From: PSRJ01 sp963825305
Lineage (GTDB): Bacteria > Acidobacteriota > Terriglobia > Bryobacterales > Bryobacteraceae
Direction of reading: 5' to 3'
DNA length: 64,000 nucleotides
Assembly: GCA_963825305.1 (NCBI GenBank)
Contig: CAWGTA010000009.1
Coordinates: 496,001-560,000, forward strand
The translations under genes were made by a program, and so were the position numbers. This document shows, in pieces, positions 46,739-55,881 of the stretch. How positions within the stretch are numbered: position 1 is the first letter of the stretch; each line of letters starts with the position of its first letter. The notes beneath the pieces are model-generated. The model had not been told where the DNA came from. It did no database searches and was given only the letters and a program-made list of their open reading frames with translations.

Positions 46739-46866
46739 GCTATCAGCATTCAGCTGTCAGCATTCAGCCACCCCCGGTTTTGGCCGTTTTTGACCAGCGC
46801 TGTCAGCGATCAGCAAAAACTGTCTGCGCCAGGGGTAGCTGATCGCTGAATGCTGAATGCTGATGG
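46739..46866. repeat. Family C repeat, long copy
   Basis: Contains CTATCAGCATTCAGCTGTCA and the inverted TGATCGCTGAATGCTGAATG with a unique 60-base core. It separates the receiver gene from the amidohydrolase end and may form a large cruciform. Confidence 0.6.
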
Positions 46867-46868
46867 CT

Positions 46869-48500
46869 TTATCTCTGATAAATCACTTTTCCATCCACGA
46901 CGGTGAGCACGGATTGCAGCTTCTTGATTCCCTCATCCGGGACTTTCTTCATGTCGAAAAAATCATCGCTCAGCACCACCACGTCACCCAATTTTCCCGG
47001 TTCGATCGACCCCAGACTGTCCTCCTCATGGAAGAACCAGCCGTTGGCGGCGGTGTACAGGCGCAGGGCTTCCATGCGGCTGATCTGCTGTTTGTCGTTG
47101 ACCAGGACGCCCGAGGCGTTCTTGCCCGTCACCATGTAATAGATCATCAGCCAGGGATCGAGCGTGGAGATCTGGGCGGAATCCGAGCCTGCGCCCACGT
47201 GAATTCCGCTGTCGAGGATCATGCGCAGCGGCGGCCCACCACCTTGCGCATTTAAGTAGTTGAACGGGTGGACCGCGATGCCGGCACCCAAGGCTTTGAA
47301 GCGATTCACCGTCGCCTGGTCGATGCGCGGTACATGCGCGACGGACCAATGCAGATTCGCAATCGGCGTCGTTGCATTCACCGTCTCGAAGGTGGTCGCG
47401 GTGAGCTGGTCCTCGCCAAGAGACAGGCTGTGCTGCTGAAACGCCCATCCCTGCTTGGCGATCAGTTGGAGCGCCGCGGTGTAATTGGGCGGCGGGGTAA
47501 CTTGCCCGAACAGCGGCCAGACGGTGGCGAATTCGCCGATTCCCGAAATGCGCAGCATATCGTCGCCGATGCCCGAGAAGTTGTTAAGCAACCGCTCCTT
47601 CAGCATGGGGATGTTGGGCTGGGTGTCCATGCTGAGAAAGAAAATGCGCATTCGCGTGGCGAGCTTCTGATCTTTGCGCACCGCCAGCAACGCATCGTAC
47701 ATGCGAAACGGATCGGCGCTGGCCAGGGTGTCAAAGGTGAAGGAGTCCTGGATGTCGGGTAAGCCGGGAATCACAAACGCGCCCATGTCCACGCTGGTGG
47801 TGACGCCCATGCGGGCCGCGTAGGCCATGGCGTCGACGGTTCCGCGCTTCTGGTCCTCGAAAGTCTGCACGGCGCGCAGAGCGTCTAACGCCGCGACGGA
47901 AGGCGCGTTGGCGGCGATGGCGCCGGTGTCGCTGACGGCGATGCCCTTCGACGCGAAGAACGCTTTGCCCTTGGTATTGGTGGCGGCCGGGCCGGTGAAG
48001 GCCTGGTAAAGGATGACCGGATGATCGGGCGCGGCGGCGTCGAGTTCCGCCAGCGTGGGCAGGCGCTTCTCGGCGAACTGCGACGGATTCCATCCGCCCA
48101 TGGCCGTGATGAATTCGCCGGGCGGCACATTCTTCGCTCGCGCGCGGATCATGCCTTGCACTTCTTCCATCGATCCGGCGGTCTCCAGGCGCGTATCGTG
48201 CCCCGGCCGCAGGCCCAGCAGGACGATATGGTTGTGGTTGTCGATCAGCCCTGGAACGGCGGTGCGCCCGTGCAGGTCGATGGTCTTGGTGCAAGGGCCG
48301 GGCTTGCCGCCCTTTCCCACCGTTTCAAAGCGGCCATCCTGGATGGTCACTTCGGATACCGTGGAGTTTCGCTGATCCATGGTGACGATCCGGCCGTTGA
48401 CCAGCCGCAGATCGCGCGCGCCGGCGCAGCGGTCTTGCGCGTGGGAGAGCATCGCGGCCGCCAGCAACAGCACGGGGACGAGAAGCGTTCGTCGTGTCAT
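46869..48500 (-). CDS. Secreted amidohydrolase 3 (YtcJ-like), paralog 1
   Basis: A 543-residue exported metal-dependent hydrolase (signal TLLVPVLLLAAAMLSHAQ). LIDNHNHIVLLGLRPG carries the HxH zinc ligands, and the composite barrel/beta-sandwich ends GKLGDVVVLSDDFFDMKKVP. Family members hydrolyse N-acyl or other amide/ester bonds of unknown substrates. It is a close paralog of 50417-52057, with a PQQ-propeller gene between them. The start at 48500 has the signal peptide; the longer frame reads into the divergent gene. Confidence 0.85.
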   Translation of the reverse strand: MTRRTLLVPVLLLAAAMLSHAQDRCAGARDLRLVNGRIVTMDQRNSTVSEVTIQDGRFETVGKGGKPGPCTKTIDLHGRTAVPGLIDNHNHIVLLGLRPGHDTRLETAGSMEEVQGMIRARAKNVPPGEFITAMGGWNPSQFAEKRLPTLAELDAAAPDHPVILYQAFTGPAATNTKGKAFFASKGIAVSDTGAIAANAPSVAALDALRAVQTFEDQKRGTVDAMAYAARMGVTTSVDMGAFVIPGLPDIQDSFTFDTLASADPFRMYDALLAVRKDQKLATRMRIFFLSMDTQPNIPMLKERLLNNFSGIGDDMLRISGIGEFATVWPLFGQVTPPPNYTAALQLIAKQGWAFQQHSLSLGEDQLTATTFETVNATTPIANLHWSVAHVPRIDQATVNRFKALGAGIAVHPFNYLNAQGGGPPLRMILDSGIHVGAGSDSAQISTLDPWLMIYYMVTGKNASGVLVNDKQQISRMEALRLYTAANGWFFHEEDSLGSIEPGKLGDVVVLSDDFFDMKKVPDEGIKKLQSVLTVVDGKVIYQR

Positions 48501-48534
48501 GAGTTTCCTCAATGGAGTATACTGTCTCTCGCCT

Positions 48535-50357
48535 GTGGGACCAAATCGACTGATCGCGCTGATTTTACTCGCGCCTGCGCTCGTCTCGGCGGCGCCCGCC
48601 GTTTCCGGTGAGGCCGTATATAAGGAACGCTGCGCCGGCTGCCACGAACAGGACAACCCGCGCATTCCGCACCGCGACGTCCTCGAAAAACTGACGGCTT
48701 CCCGCATTCTGCGCACGCTGGATTACGGGGTGATGATTGCGATCGCGTACCCCATGACCCGCGGCGAGCGAGAGGCCGTGGCGTCGTACCTGGGGACTGC
48801 CGGAGCGGCCGTCGAGCTTCCCCCGAAGGCCTTCTGCGCGCGACCGCGCCGTGCGGATTGCGGCGAACCCCAAGGTCCAATGGAACGGCTGGAGTCCCGA
48901 TGCGGCGAACACCCGCTTCCAGCCCGCCGATGCTGCCGGTCTAACATTAGACGGCGTGCGGCGCCTGAAACTGAAGTGGGCCTTCGCTTTTGACGGAGAC
49001 ACCACGGCTTTCGATCAGCCCACGATCTTGGACGGCAATCTGTTCACCGGCAGCGCGGGCGGCGTGCTCTACGCGCTGGATCTGGCAACCGGCTGCATCC
49101 GCTGGACGTTCGACGGTGCGGGACCGGTGCGTACGTCGATTCTGGCGGCGCCGAATGGCAGCGGCCGGGTGCTGTCTGTTCGGCGATCAGAACGGGTGGT
49201 TCTATGCGCTCGATGCCGCCACCGGGCGGCTGCATTGGAAGAAGCACGTCGATGAGCACGACGCCGCGCGGCTCACCGGCGCCGCGGTGGCGCAGGACGG
49301 CGTGGTCTATGTGCCGGTCGCTTCATGGGAAGAAAACCGCGCGTTGAAATCCGATTATCCCTGCTGCACGGCGCGCGGCAGCGTGGTGGCGTTGCGCATC
49401 CGCGACGGCTCCCAGGTGTGGAAGACTTACATGGTCGGCGAGCCCAAGGAGACCGGCAAGACCAGCGCGGGCGTGGCGCAGATGGGCCCTTCGGGCGCGG
49501 GCATCTGGTCCGCGCCGACGCTCGATCCGAAACGCAAACTGCTGTACGTTACCACCGGCGATAACTATTCCGCGCCGGCCACGGAGACCAGCGATGCCGT
49601 GGTGGCGCTCGATCTCAAGAGCGGCCACATCGCGTGGTCGCGCCAATTCGTAGCCGACGATATTTTTAGCGGCGGATGCGCCAGCCGCAACCCCGTCTGC
49701 GGCCCCGATTACGATTTCGGCTCTTCCGCGATGCTGGTGAATTCCGGCGGCCGGCAGTTGTTGGTAGCCGGGCAGAAATCCGGTGTGGTCTACGCGCTCG
49801 ATCCCGATCGCAAAGGCGAAATCGTGTGGCAGACGCGGGTCGGCAAGGGCAGCACCAACGGCGGCGTCCAGTGGGGCATGGCGACCGACGGCCAGAAAGT
49901 ATACGCGGCGGTGTCGGACATTGTCCGGGCAACCGTGAAGGACCATGACATCGCCGATCTGCGCACGGCCAATCTCGACCCGCAGCAAGGCGGCGGCCTC
50001 ACGGCCCTGCGCCTGGACGACGGCAGCCAGGTGTGGCGCACGCCCGCGCCACATGCCTGCGATCCGCCGAAGCCCGGATGCAGTCCCGCGCAACCGGCCG
50101 CGGTGACGGCGGTAGCGCCGGGCGTGATTTTCTCCGGCTCAGTGGATGGCCACATGCGCGCATATTCCGCGGAAGATGGCGCGATTCTTTGGGACTTCGA
50201 CACGGCGCGCGATTTCGAGACAGTCAACGGAGTCAAGGGCCACGGCGGTTCCATCGACGGGCCGGGCGCGGTGGTGGTGAATGGAATGGTGTTGGTTAAC
50301 TCGGGCTACGCGCGGCAAAACGGAATGCCGGGGAATGTGCTGCTGGCGTTTGAGTAA
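48535..50357 (+). pseudogene. Cytochrome c/PQQ-like beta-propeller dehydrogenase, two frameshifts
   Basis: From GTG 48535: a signal peptide (RLIALILLAPALVSA), a heme motif CAGCH (about residue 31), then in a second frame WNGWSPDAANTRFQPADAAG, then in a third frame NGWFYALDAATGRLHWKKHV and PQQ-type propeller blades (GGGLTALRLDDGSQVWRT; GHMRAYSAEDGAILWDFD). This order, cytochrome domain then propeller, is that of polyvinyl-alcohol dehydrogenase-like quinoproteins. Indels are near 48842 and 49185. No nonsense mutation is visible, so sequencing indels are possible. The stop TAA is part of a palindrome. Confidence 0.8.
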
Positions 50358-50419
50358 CGCCGGTGGTCCTTGCCACCGGTGAGGTTACAAGACACCGGCG
50401 GCAAGGACCGCCGGCGTTA
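50355..50419. repeat. Family D palindrome forming the entire gap between two convergent genes
   Basis: TAACGCCGGTGGTCCTTGCC at the left is inverted as GGCAAGGACCGCCGGCGTTA at the right. The left TAA is the stop of the plus-strand gene and the right TTA is the stop of the minus-strand gene. A half copy lies at 34269-34298. It may serve as a bidirectional terminator, though it has no T tract. Confidence 0.75.
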
Positions 50420-52057
50420 CAATCGGCCGTACACAACTTTTCCGTCCACCACCGTCAGCACCGATTGCAATCTCTTGATTCCTTCATCGGACACTTTCTT
50501 CGCGTCGAAGTAATCGTCGTTCAACACCACGACGTCACCAAGTTTCCCCACCTCTATCGTCCCCAGCTTGTTCTCCTCATGCGTGAACCAGCCGTTTTCC
50601 GCGGTGTAGAGCCGCAAAGCTTCCAAACGGGTCAGTTGCTGGCCGGAGTTGATGAGCTCGCCCGCGGAGTTCTTACCGGTGACCATGTAGTAAATCTCCA
50701 GCCACGGATCGAAGACCGAGACGGCGGCGGCATCCGAACCGGCGCCCACGTGCACACCGCTATCGACGATCGTCCGGAAGGGCGGGCCGCCGTTGCCGGG
50801 AGATCCTGAAAGGTACAGCCAGCCATGCACCGCGATGCCCGCACCGATGGCCTTGACTCGATCGAGTGTCGCACGGTCAATGCGCGGCACGTGTGCGATG
50901 GACCAGCGCAAGTCGGCAAGCGGAGTAACGGCGTTCACTTTTTCAAATGTCGCAGCCGTGAACTGGTCCTCGGCCAGCGACAGGGTGTGCTGCTGAAAGG
51001 CCCATCCGTGTTTCGCCACCAGTTGTAGCGCGGTTTCATAGTTCGTGGGCGTCGCGCCGCCCTGGAAACGCCAGGCAGCGGCAAACTCTCCGACACCGGA
51101 CATCTTCAACATGTCATTGCCGAAGTCGGGGAACGTGTTCAGCATGCGTTGCTTCAGTAACGGAACATCGGCTCGGGTGTCTTGCGTGAGAAAGAAGATG
51201 CGCAGCCGCTCGGTCAACTTGTTCTCATGAGCAAGCGCCAGGAACGCGTCATACATCGTCCAGGGATTTAAGCTCTCTACGGTATCGGCCGCTGCGGCGT
51301 CCTCCAGATCGGGCGTGCCTGGTAGAGCGAACGCGCCCATGTCGGAACTGGTGGTCACGCCCATGCTGGTCACGTAAGCCATCGCATCCAAGGTTCCCTG
51401 TTTCATGTCCGCGAAGGTCTGCACGGCGCGTAGCGCGTTGAGTGCAGCCAGGAACGGCGGCCCGTTGGCGATCACGCCAGTCGCGCTGACGGCTATGCCC
51501 TTCCCCTCGAAGAACGCCTTACCGCGGCTGTTAGTGACATTCCCACCGCCGCCGTTGATGAGCACGGGATTATCGGGCGCGGCGGCATCCAGCTCCGCCA
51601 GCGTCGGCAGGCGTTTCTCGGCGAACTGCTTGATGTTCCAATCGCCCAGCGCCGTGATGAAGGCCCCGGCGGGAACGCTCTTGACTCGCGCACGAATCAT
51701 TGACTGGACGTCGGCGATCGAAAACGCCGTCTCCAGCCGGATATCGTGGCCCGGGCGCATGCCTAGCAACACGATATGGTTGTGATTGTCGATCAGGCCC
51801 GGCACCGCCGTGCGGCCCCGCAGGTCGATCACCTTTGTGCAGGTGTTCAGCTTCTGGCTGCCGCGGCCGACATTGGTGAATCGGCCGTCCTGGATGGTGA
51901 CTTCGGAGACAATGGAGTTCCGCTGGTCCAGAGTAGCGATCTTGCCATTGACCAGGCGCAGGTCGCGACTCCCGGCGCAGCGGTCCTGGGCCACCGCGTG
52001 CCTGCCGGCGCAAATGGCAATTGCGATCAGGCCGAACAGGTGTAATCCTGGTTTCAT
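50417..52057 (-). CDS. Secreted amidohydrolase 3 (YtcJ-like), paralog 2
   Basis: A 546-residue exported hydrolase (signal LHLFGLIAIAICAGRHAVAQ) closely related to 46869-48500: both share QDRCAG(A/S)RDLRLVNG, the IDNHNHIVLLG HxH site, PRIDxAT, and a GKLGDVVVL ending. Differences are scattered over the whole length, so this is an old duplication. The start at 52057 has the signal peptide, and the frame upstream lies in the divergent aminotransferase gene. Confidence 0.85.
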   Translation of the reverse strand: MKPGLHLFGLIAIAICAGRHAVAQDRCAGSRDLRLVNGKIATLDQRNSIVSEVTIQDGRFTNVGRGSQKLNTCTKVIDLRGRTAVPGLIDNHNHIVLLGMRPGHDIRLETAFSIADVQSMIRARVKSVPAGAFITALGDWNIKQFAEKRLPTLAELDAAAPDNPVLINGGGGNVTNSRGKAFFEGKGIAVSATGVIANGPPFLAALNALRAVQTFADMKQGTLDAMAYVTSMGVTTSSDMGAFALPGTPDLEDAAAADTVESLNPWTMYDAFLALAHENKLTERLRIFFLTQDTRADVPLLKQRMLNTFPDFGNDMLKMSGVGEFAAAWRFQGGATPTNYETALQLVAKHGWAFQQHTLSLAEDQFTAATFEKVNAVTPLADLRWSIAHVPRIDRATLDRVKAIGAGIAVHGWLYLSGSPGNGGPPFRTIVDSGVHVGAGSDAAAVSVFDPWLEIYYMVTGKNSAGELINSGQQLTRLEALRLYTAENGWFTHEENKLGTIEVGKLGDVVVLNDDYFDAKKVSDEGIKRLQSVLTVVDGKVVYGRL

Positions 52058-52087
52058 GAATCCGCATTGTACACGAGGGCGTCGCTC

Positions 52088-53389
52088 ATGACCAAAGACG
52101 AAATCATTCTGGCGAACCGGGAATTCCTCTTCCCCGCGGTGTTTCATTACTTCAAGGAGCCGTTGGTGATCGCCCATGCCAAAGACCAGCATGTGTGGGA
52201 TGCGGACGGCAACCAGTATCTGGATTTCTTCGGCGGGATCGTGACGGTGAGCGTGGGCCACTGCAACGACGCTGTCAATGCCAAAGTGCACCGCCAGATG
52301 GATACGCTTCAGCATGTCTCCACGGTTTTCGCCAACGAGCCGCAGGCGGCGCTGGCCAAGAAAATTGCGTCCCTGACGCCCGGCGGAAAGCTGACGAAAT
52401 CGTTCTTCACCAACAGCGGCACGGAAGCCAACGAAACCGCCATCGTGGCGGCGCGCTGCTATACCGGTAACACCGAGATCGTGGCGCTGCGCCACTCGTA
52501 TCACGGGCGCTCGGCCATGGCGATGACTCTCTCCGGTCAGGGCGCCTGGCGCCTTGGACCTCCGCAGGCAGGCATCGTGCACGCCCACAACGCCTACTGC
52601 TACCGGTGCCCGTTCGGCCTGACGTATCCCTCCTGCGAAGTGAAATGCGCGCAGGATGTCGAGGAGCTAGTTTGCACCACAACCGGCGGCAGCATCGCCG
52701 GATTCATCGCAGAGCCGATCCAGGGCGTGGGCGGATTCATCACGCCGCCCAAAGAATATTTCCAGATCATCGAACGTATCATTCGCAATCACGGCGGTAT
52801 TTTCATCAGCGACGAAGTGCAAACCGGCTGGGGCCGCACGGGCGGCAAGTGGTTCGGCATTGAGCAATACGGAGTCACGCCCGACATCATGACTGCGGCG
52901 AAAGGGCTGGCCAACGGCAGCCCCATCGGCCTCACGGTGGCCAGGCCGGAGGTGGCGGATTCGATGACCAAGCTGACCATCTCCACATTCGGCGGTAACC
53001 CGGTAACCTCCACCGCGGCCAAGGCCGTAATCGATTTCATCGAAGAGCAGAACCTGCTCGACAACTGCGCCAGCACGGGCGCCTACCTGCGCGCGGGTTT
53101 GGAGGATCTCAAGGAGAAGCACGAGCTGATCGGCGATGTGCGCGGCATGGGGCTGCTGCAGGCCATCGAGCTGGTGCAGGACCGCGAGACCAAAGAACCG
53201 GCGGCGGCGGAAACCGCCATGGCTATGGAAGCGGCGCGCCAGAACGGCCTGCTCATCGGCAAGGGTGGAATGTACGGCAACGTGCTGCGCGTCTCGCCGC
53301 CCATGAACATCGGGCGCGCGGATGTGGACCAGTTCTTGAAACTGCTGGACCGCAGCCTGGCAGCGTGCAGCGCTCTGGCAGCCAAATAA
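52088..53389 (+). CDS. Class III aminotransferase (AGXT2-like; 3-aminoisobutyrate/beta-alanine type)
   Basis: A PLP-dependent transaminase of 433 residues. The NSGTEANETA motif (about 115), EPIQGVGG and DEVQTGWGRTG bind PLP, and the Schiff-base Lys is in TAAKGLANGSPIG (about residue 271). The YCYRCPFGLTYPSCEVKC insertion is characteristic of AGXT2-like enzymes. With the adjacent CoA-acylating semialdehyde dehydrogenase, it probably converts 3-aminoisobutyrate or beta-alanine plus pyruvate (or glyoxylate) to the semialdehyde. The start at 52088 was chosen as the family N-terminus. Confidence 0.86.
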   Translation: MTKDEIILANREFLFPAVFHYFKEPLVIAHAKDQHVWDADGNQYLDFFGGIVTVSVGHCNDAVNAKVHRQMDTLQHVSTVFANEPQAALAKKIASLTPGGKLTKSFFTNSGTEANETAIVAARCYTGNTEIVALRHSYHGRSAMAMTLSGQGAWRLGPPQAGIVHAHNAYCYRCPFGLTYPSCEVKCAQDVEELVCTTTGGSIAGFIAEPIQGVGGFITPPKEYFQIIERIIRNHGGIFISDEVQTGWGRTGGKWFGIEQYGVTPDIMTAAKGLANGSPIGLTVARPEVADSMTKLTISTFGGNPVTSTAAKAVIDFIEEQNLLDNCASTGAYLRAGLEDLKEKHELIGDVRGMGLLQAIELVQDRETKEPAAAETAMAMEAARQNGLLIGKGGMYGNVLRVSPPMNIGRADVDQFLKLLDRSLAACSALAAK

Positions 53390-53405
53390 GCAGGTACGAT
53401 AATAC

Positions 53406-53436
53406 AGAGCCGCGACCAAAGGGAGCGGTCGGAGGA
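53406..53436 (+). repeat. Family B repeat arm supplying the mmsA ribosome binding site
   Basis: GAGCCGCGACCAAAGGGAGC followed by GGTCGGAGG is the right arm of family B. Its terminal GGAGG lies 6 bases before the ATG at 53442, so a repeat has become the translation start signal of the dehydrogenase. Confidence 0.6.
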
Positions 53437-53441
53437 GAAGC

Positions 53442-54905
53442 ATGCTGGCCGCTGATTCCACGGTCGGGACGGTTTCGTTTTACATCGATGGCGCCTGGGA
53501 GAAGCCACACGGGCGCACACTGGGAGCGGTAACCAATCCGGCTACCGGCGCCACCATTGCCGAAGTTCCGTTCGCCGATGAGGCAGACATCGATCGTGCG
53601 GTTCGTACTGCGCACGCGGCCTTCTTGAAGTGGCGCGACGTGCCGGTGGTGGAGCGGATGCAGGTGCTCTATCGTTACAAGGCGCTGCTCGAAAAGCACC
53701 TGGAAGACGTGGCCTCCACGCTTACGCGCGAGAACGGCAAGACCATCGAAGATGCGCGAGCCGAGGTGCGACGCGGCATACAGATGGTGGAAGTGGCGTG
53801 CGGCATGCCTAGCCTGATGATGGGCGATTCGCTCAACGACGTGGCGCGCGAAATCGATTGCAAGACCATCCGCCAGCCCATCGGCGTGTGCGCAGGCATT
53901 ACGCCATTCAATTTCCCGGCCATGGTGCCCATGTGGATGTACCCGTTCGCCATCGCGTGCGGCAACGCGTTCGTGCTGAAGCCTTCGGAGAAGGTGCCCC
54001 TGACGCCCACCCGTGCCATCGAACTGCTGCACGAAGCCGGCCTGCCGCCGGGCGTGCTCAACCTGGTGCACGGAGCCAAGGGCGCGGTGGACGGATTGCT
54101 GCACCATCCCCTGGTGCGGGCCGTCTCATTCGTCGGCTCCACGCCGGTGGCCAAGTACATTTACACCACCGCGGCCGCCGAGGGAAAGCGCGTGCAAGCT
54201 TTGGGCGGCGCGAAAAACCACCTGGTGGTGATGCCCGACGCCGACATGGCGAAGACCGTAGAAGCGATCATCAGCTCGGCCTTCGGCGCCGCGGGCGAGC
54301 GCTGCCTGGCGGGCAGTGTGCTGGTTCCGGTGGGTGATGCTGCCGGCCCACTTCTCGATCTGCTGGTGAAGCGGACCAAGGCACTGGCGGTGGGCGACGG
54401 CTCCAAAACGGGCGTGGAAATGGGCCCGCTGGTCACATCCGACCACTCGCGCAAAGTTGCCGGCTACATCGAAAAGGGGGTGGCAGAGGGCGCCGAGCCC
54501 ATTTGCGATGGCCGCGAGTTCCGCGCTACCACCGGCGGGTTCTTCTTGGGGCCGACTATCTTCGACCGCGTGACCCCCGAGATGACCATCGCGCGCGAGG
54601 AGATTTTCGGACCGGTGCTTTCGGTGATTCGAGTTGACACGCTCGACGACGCGATCCAGTTAGTCAACCGTTCCCCATTCGGCAACGCGACATCGATATT
54701 CACGAACAACGGCAAGTCCGCGCGCGAATACTCCTCGCGCATCGAAGTGGGCATGGTGGGAGTCAATGTGGGCGTCGCTGCACCCATGGCCTTCTTCCCG
54801 TTCGCCGGCTGGAAGAACTCCTTCTTCGGCGACCTGCATGCGCACGGCAAAGACGCGATTAACTTCTACACCGAGCAGAAGGTGATCATGAGCCGCTGGT
54901 TCTGA
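53442..54905 (+). CDS. mmsA: CoA-acylating methylmalonate-semialdehyde dehydrogenase
   Basis: Converts methylmalonate (or malonate) semialdehyde to propionyl-CoA (or acetyl-CoA) with CO2 release. The 487-residue ALDH-fold protein has ITPFNFPAMVPMWM, the family signature GGAKNHLVVMPD and the catalytic Cys in AAGERCLAGS (about residue 287). It is the end of valine or pyrimidine/beta-alanine catabolism; the upstream aminotransferase supports the latter. Propionyl-CoA made here could feed a carboxylase such as the biotin enzyme at the window end, but they are not contiguous. Confidence 0.93.
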   Translation: MLAADSTVGTVSFYIDGAWEKPHGRTLGAVTNPATGATIAEVPFADEADIDRAVRTAHAAFLKWRDVPVVERMQVLYRYKALLEKHLEDVASTLTRENGKTIEDARAEVRRGIQMVEVACGMPSLMMGDSLNDVAREIDCKTIRQPIGVCAGITPFNFPAMVPMWMYPFAIACGNAFVLKPSEKVPLTPTRAIELLHEAGLPPGVLNLVHGAKGAVDGLLHHPLVRAVSFVGSTPVAKYIYTTAAAEGKRVQALGGAKNHLVVMPDADMAKTVEAIISSAFGAAGERCLAGSVLVPVGDAAGPLLDLLVKRTKALAVGDGSKTGVEMGPLVTSDHSRKVAGYIEKGVAEGAEPICDGREFRATTGGFFLGPTIFDRVTPEMTIAREEIFGPVLSVIRVDTLDDAIQLVNRSPFGNATSIFTNNGKSAREYSSRIEVGMVGVNVGVAAPMAFFPFAGWKNSFFGDLHAHGKDAINFYTEQKVIMSRWF

Positions 54906-54926
54906 GCCTAAGCTAGGTAGTGACAG

Positions 54927-54972
54927 GGCCCGTAGCTCGGGTCGATAGAGCACCTGCCGTTTAAGCAGGGGC
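54927..54972 (+). pseudogene. 5' half of a tRNA gene (island left boundary)
   Basis: GGGCCCGTAGCTCGGGTCGA and GCACCTGCCGTTTAAGCAGG reproduce the acceptor 5' strand, D-arm and anticodon arm of the tRNA-Arg at 58668 with four mismatches in 46. No T-arm or acceptor 3' strand follows. The anticodon loop would be CGTTTAA, lacking the universal U33, so it cannot function. Confidence 0.75.
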
Positions 54973-55462
54973 TAACCAACTGGTCCTTTCAGGTATCTGA
55001 GATTCAGCCTGGACAAGCCACCGAGCACAAGCTCCCGTGAACTCTGTCTGACCGAGGTGACTCTCCAGTCAGTGTTCCAAGCCAGCCGTGTGGCAGCTTT
55101 CAATCACGCTTCTTCTATCACCAGGGAAAGCTCTGCAAGAAAACTTGGAGGTACAAGTGAGCCCCCCACCCATGACCGGGGTAGGTCGATCACTACAGGG
55201 ACTCCGATATCTCAGAGGCCGGGTGGTTACTCTCGCTGGAGCGGGAAAAGTTCGAAGAAAATCAAAATCGGACTGGACCATTGCCGGATTCCACACTGGC
55301 CTTCATTACTGTTACGATACGAAATCAGCACAGCCCAACAATCCGGTTTGGCGGGGCGCCAAGTTGAGGATACGTTCCAACGCCTTCACATCGGTTGGAG
55401 GTGTTGCGGTGCTGCACTCCGGAACGGGCGGATATTGGTCAGCCCGTCCTATCGCGGCGTCT
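54973..55462. other. Island left part without a recognisable gene
   Basis: About 490 bases with several overlapping short frames on both strands, none with family features. One copy of the short motif GGTGTTGCGGTGCTGCACTC lies at 55400-55420. No recombinase, promoter or RNA structure could be assigned. Confidence 0.4.
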
Positions 55463-55645
55463 TCACAAGCGTCGCCCACATTGGTACCGGAAAGAATGAT
55501 GAGGATTTCTTTTTTTCTGGGAGCACTCTGCCGCAACCGCTATACGATAGTCTCGCAAGGCGCGCCGATAAGCGCCCAACGCATGAGCAACCCTTGAGTA
55601 AGCGGCAGCCAATCTGCGGCGAATGGCATCGGAGCAACCAAGCAT
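55463..55645 (-). CDS. Small helical protein of unknown function
   Basis: A 60-residue frame: MLGCSDAIRRRLAAAYSRV, then AHALGAYRRALRDYRIAVAA, with a Ser/Lys/Arg tail. It has a strong GGAGGT site 10 bases upstream, on the minus strand. The sequence predicts one or two amphipathic helices rich in Ala and Arg. No family is recognised; it belongs to the tRNA-bounded island. Confidence 0.5.
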   Translation of the reverse strand: MLGCSDAIRRRLAAAYSRVAHALGAYRRALRDYRIAVAAECSQKKRNPHHSFRYQCGRRL

Positions 55646-55881
55646 GATCAAGAGCACCTCCTATAATCAAAATGTCACACAGAAGCGATTTAATTGATGC
55701 GCCCTTTCATACAATGAAGCGCATACCGGTAATATCAATCTTCCCCTAGTACCCCTAAGGGAACCGCCATCGCGGCGAGTGTTGCAGTGTTGCACTCCGA
55801 AACCGGTGAGCGAGGCTGTTGCATCCTTCACAGGCAACGCGGTGATCTCAAGCCCAAACTGCCCTCAACTCTAAAGCGTCC

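Noticed and set aside
46739..46866. CRISPR-like repeats
   Set aside because: The units are inverted arms of one dispersed element, with no regular spacers and no cas genes.
54927..55460. tRNA split by a group I or group II intron
   Set aside because: The half-tRNA has a disrupted anticodon loop, no matching 3' half follows within intron distance, and no catalytic-core sequence was recognised; the full tRNA-Arg 3.7 kb away with a recombinase explains it better.
55057..55647. Plus-strand frames of 196 and 169 codons in the island
   Set aside because: No ribosome site, family features or consistent composition; overlapping frames of similar length indicate chance.
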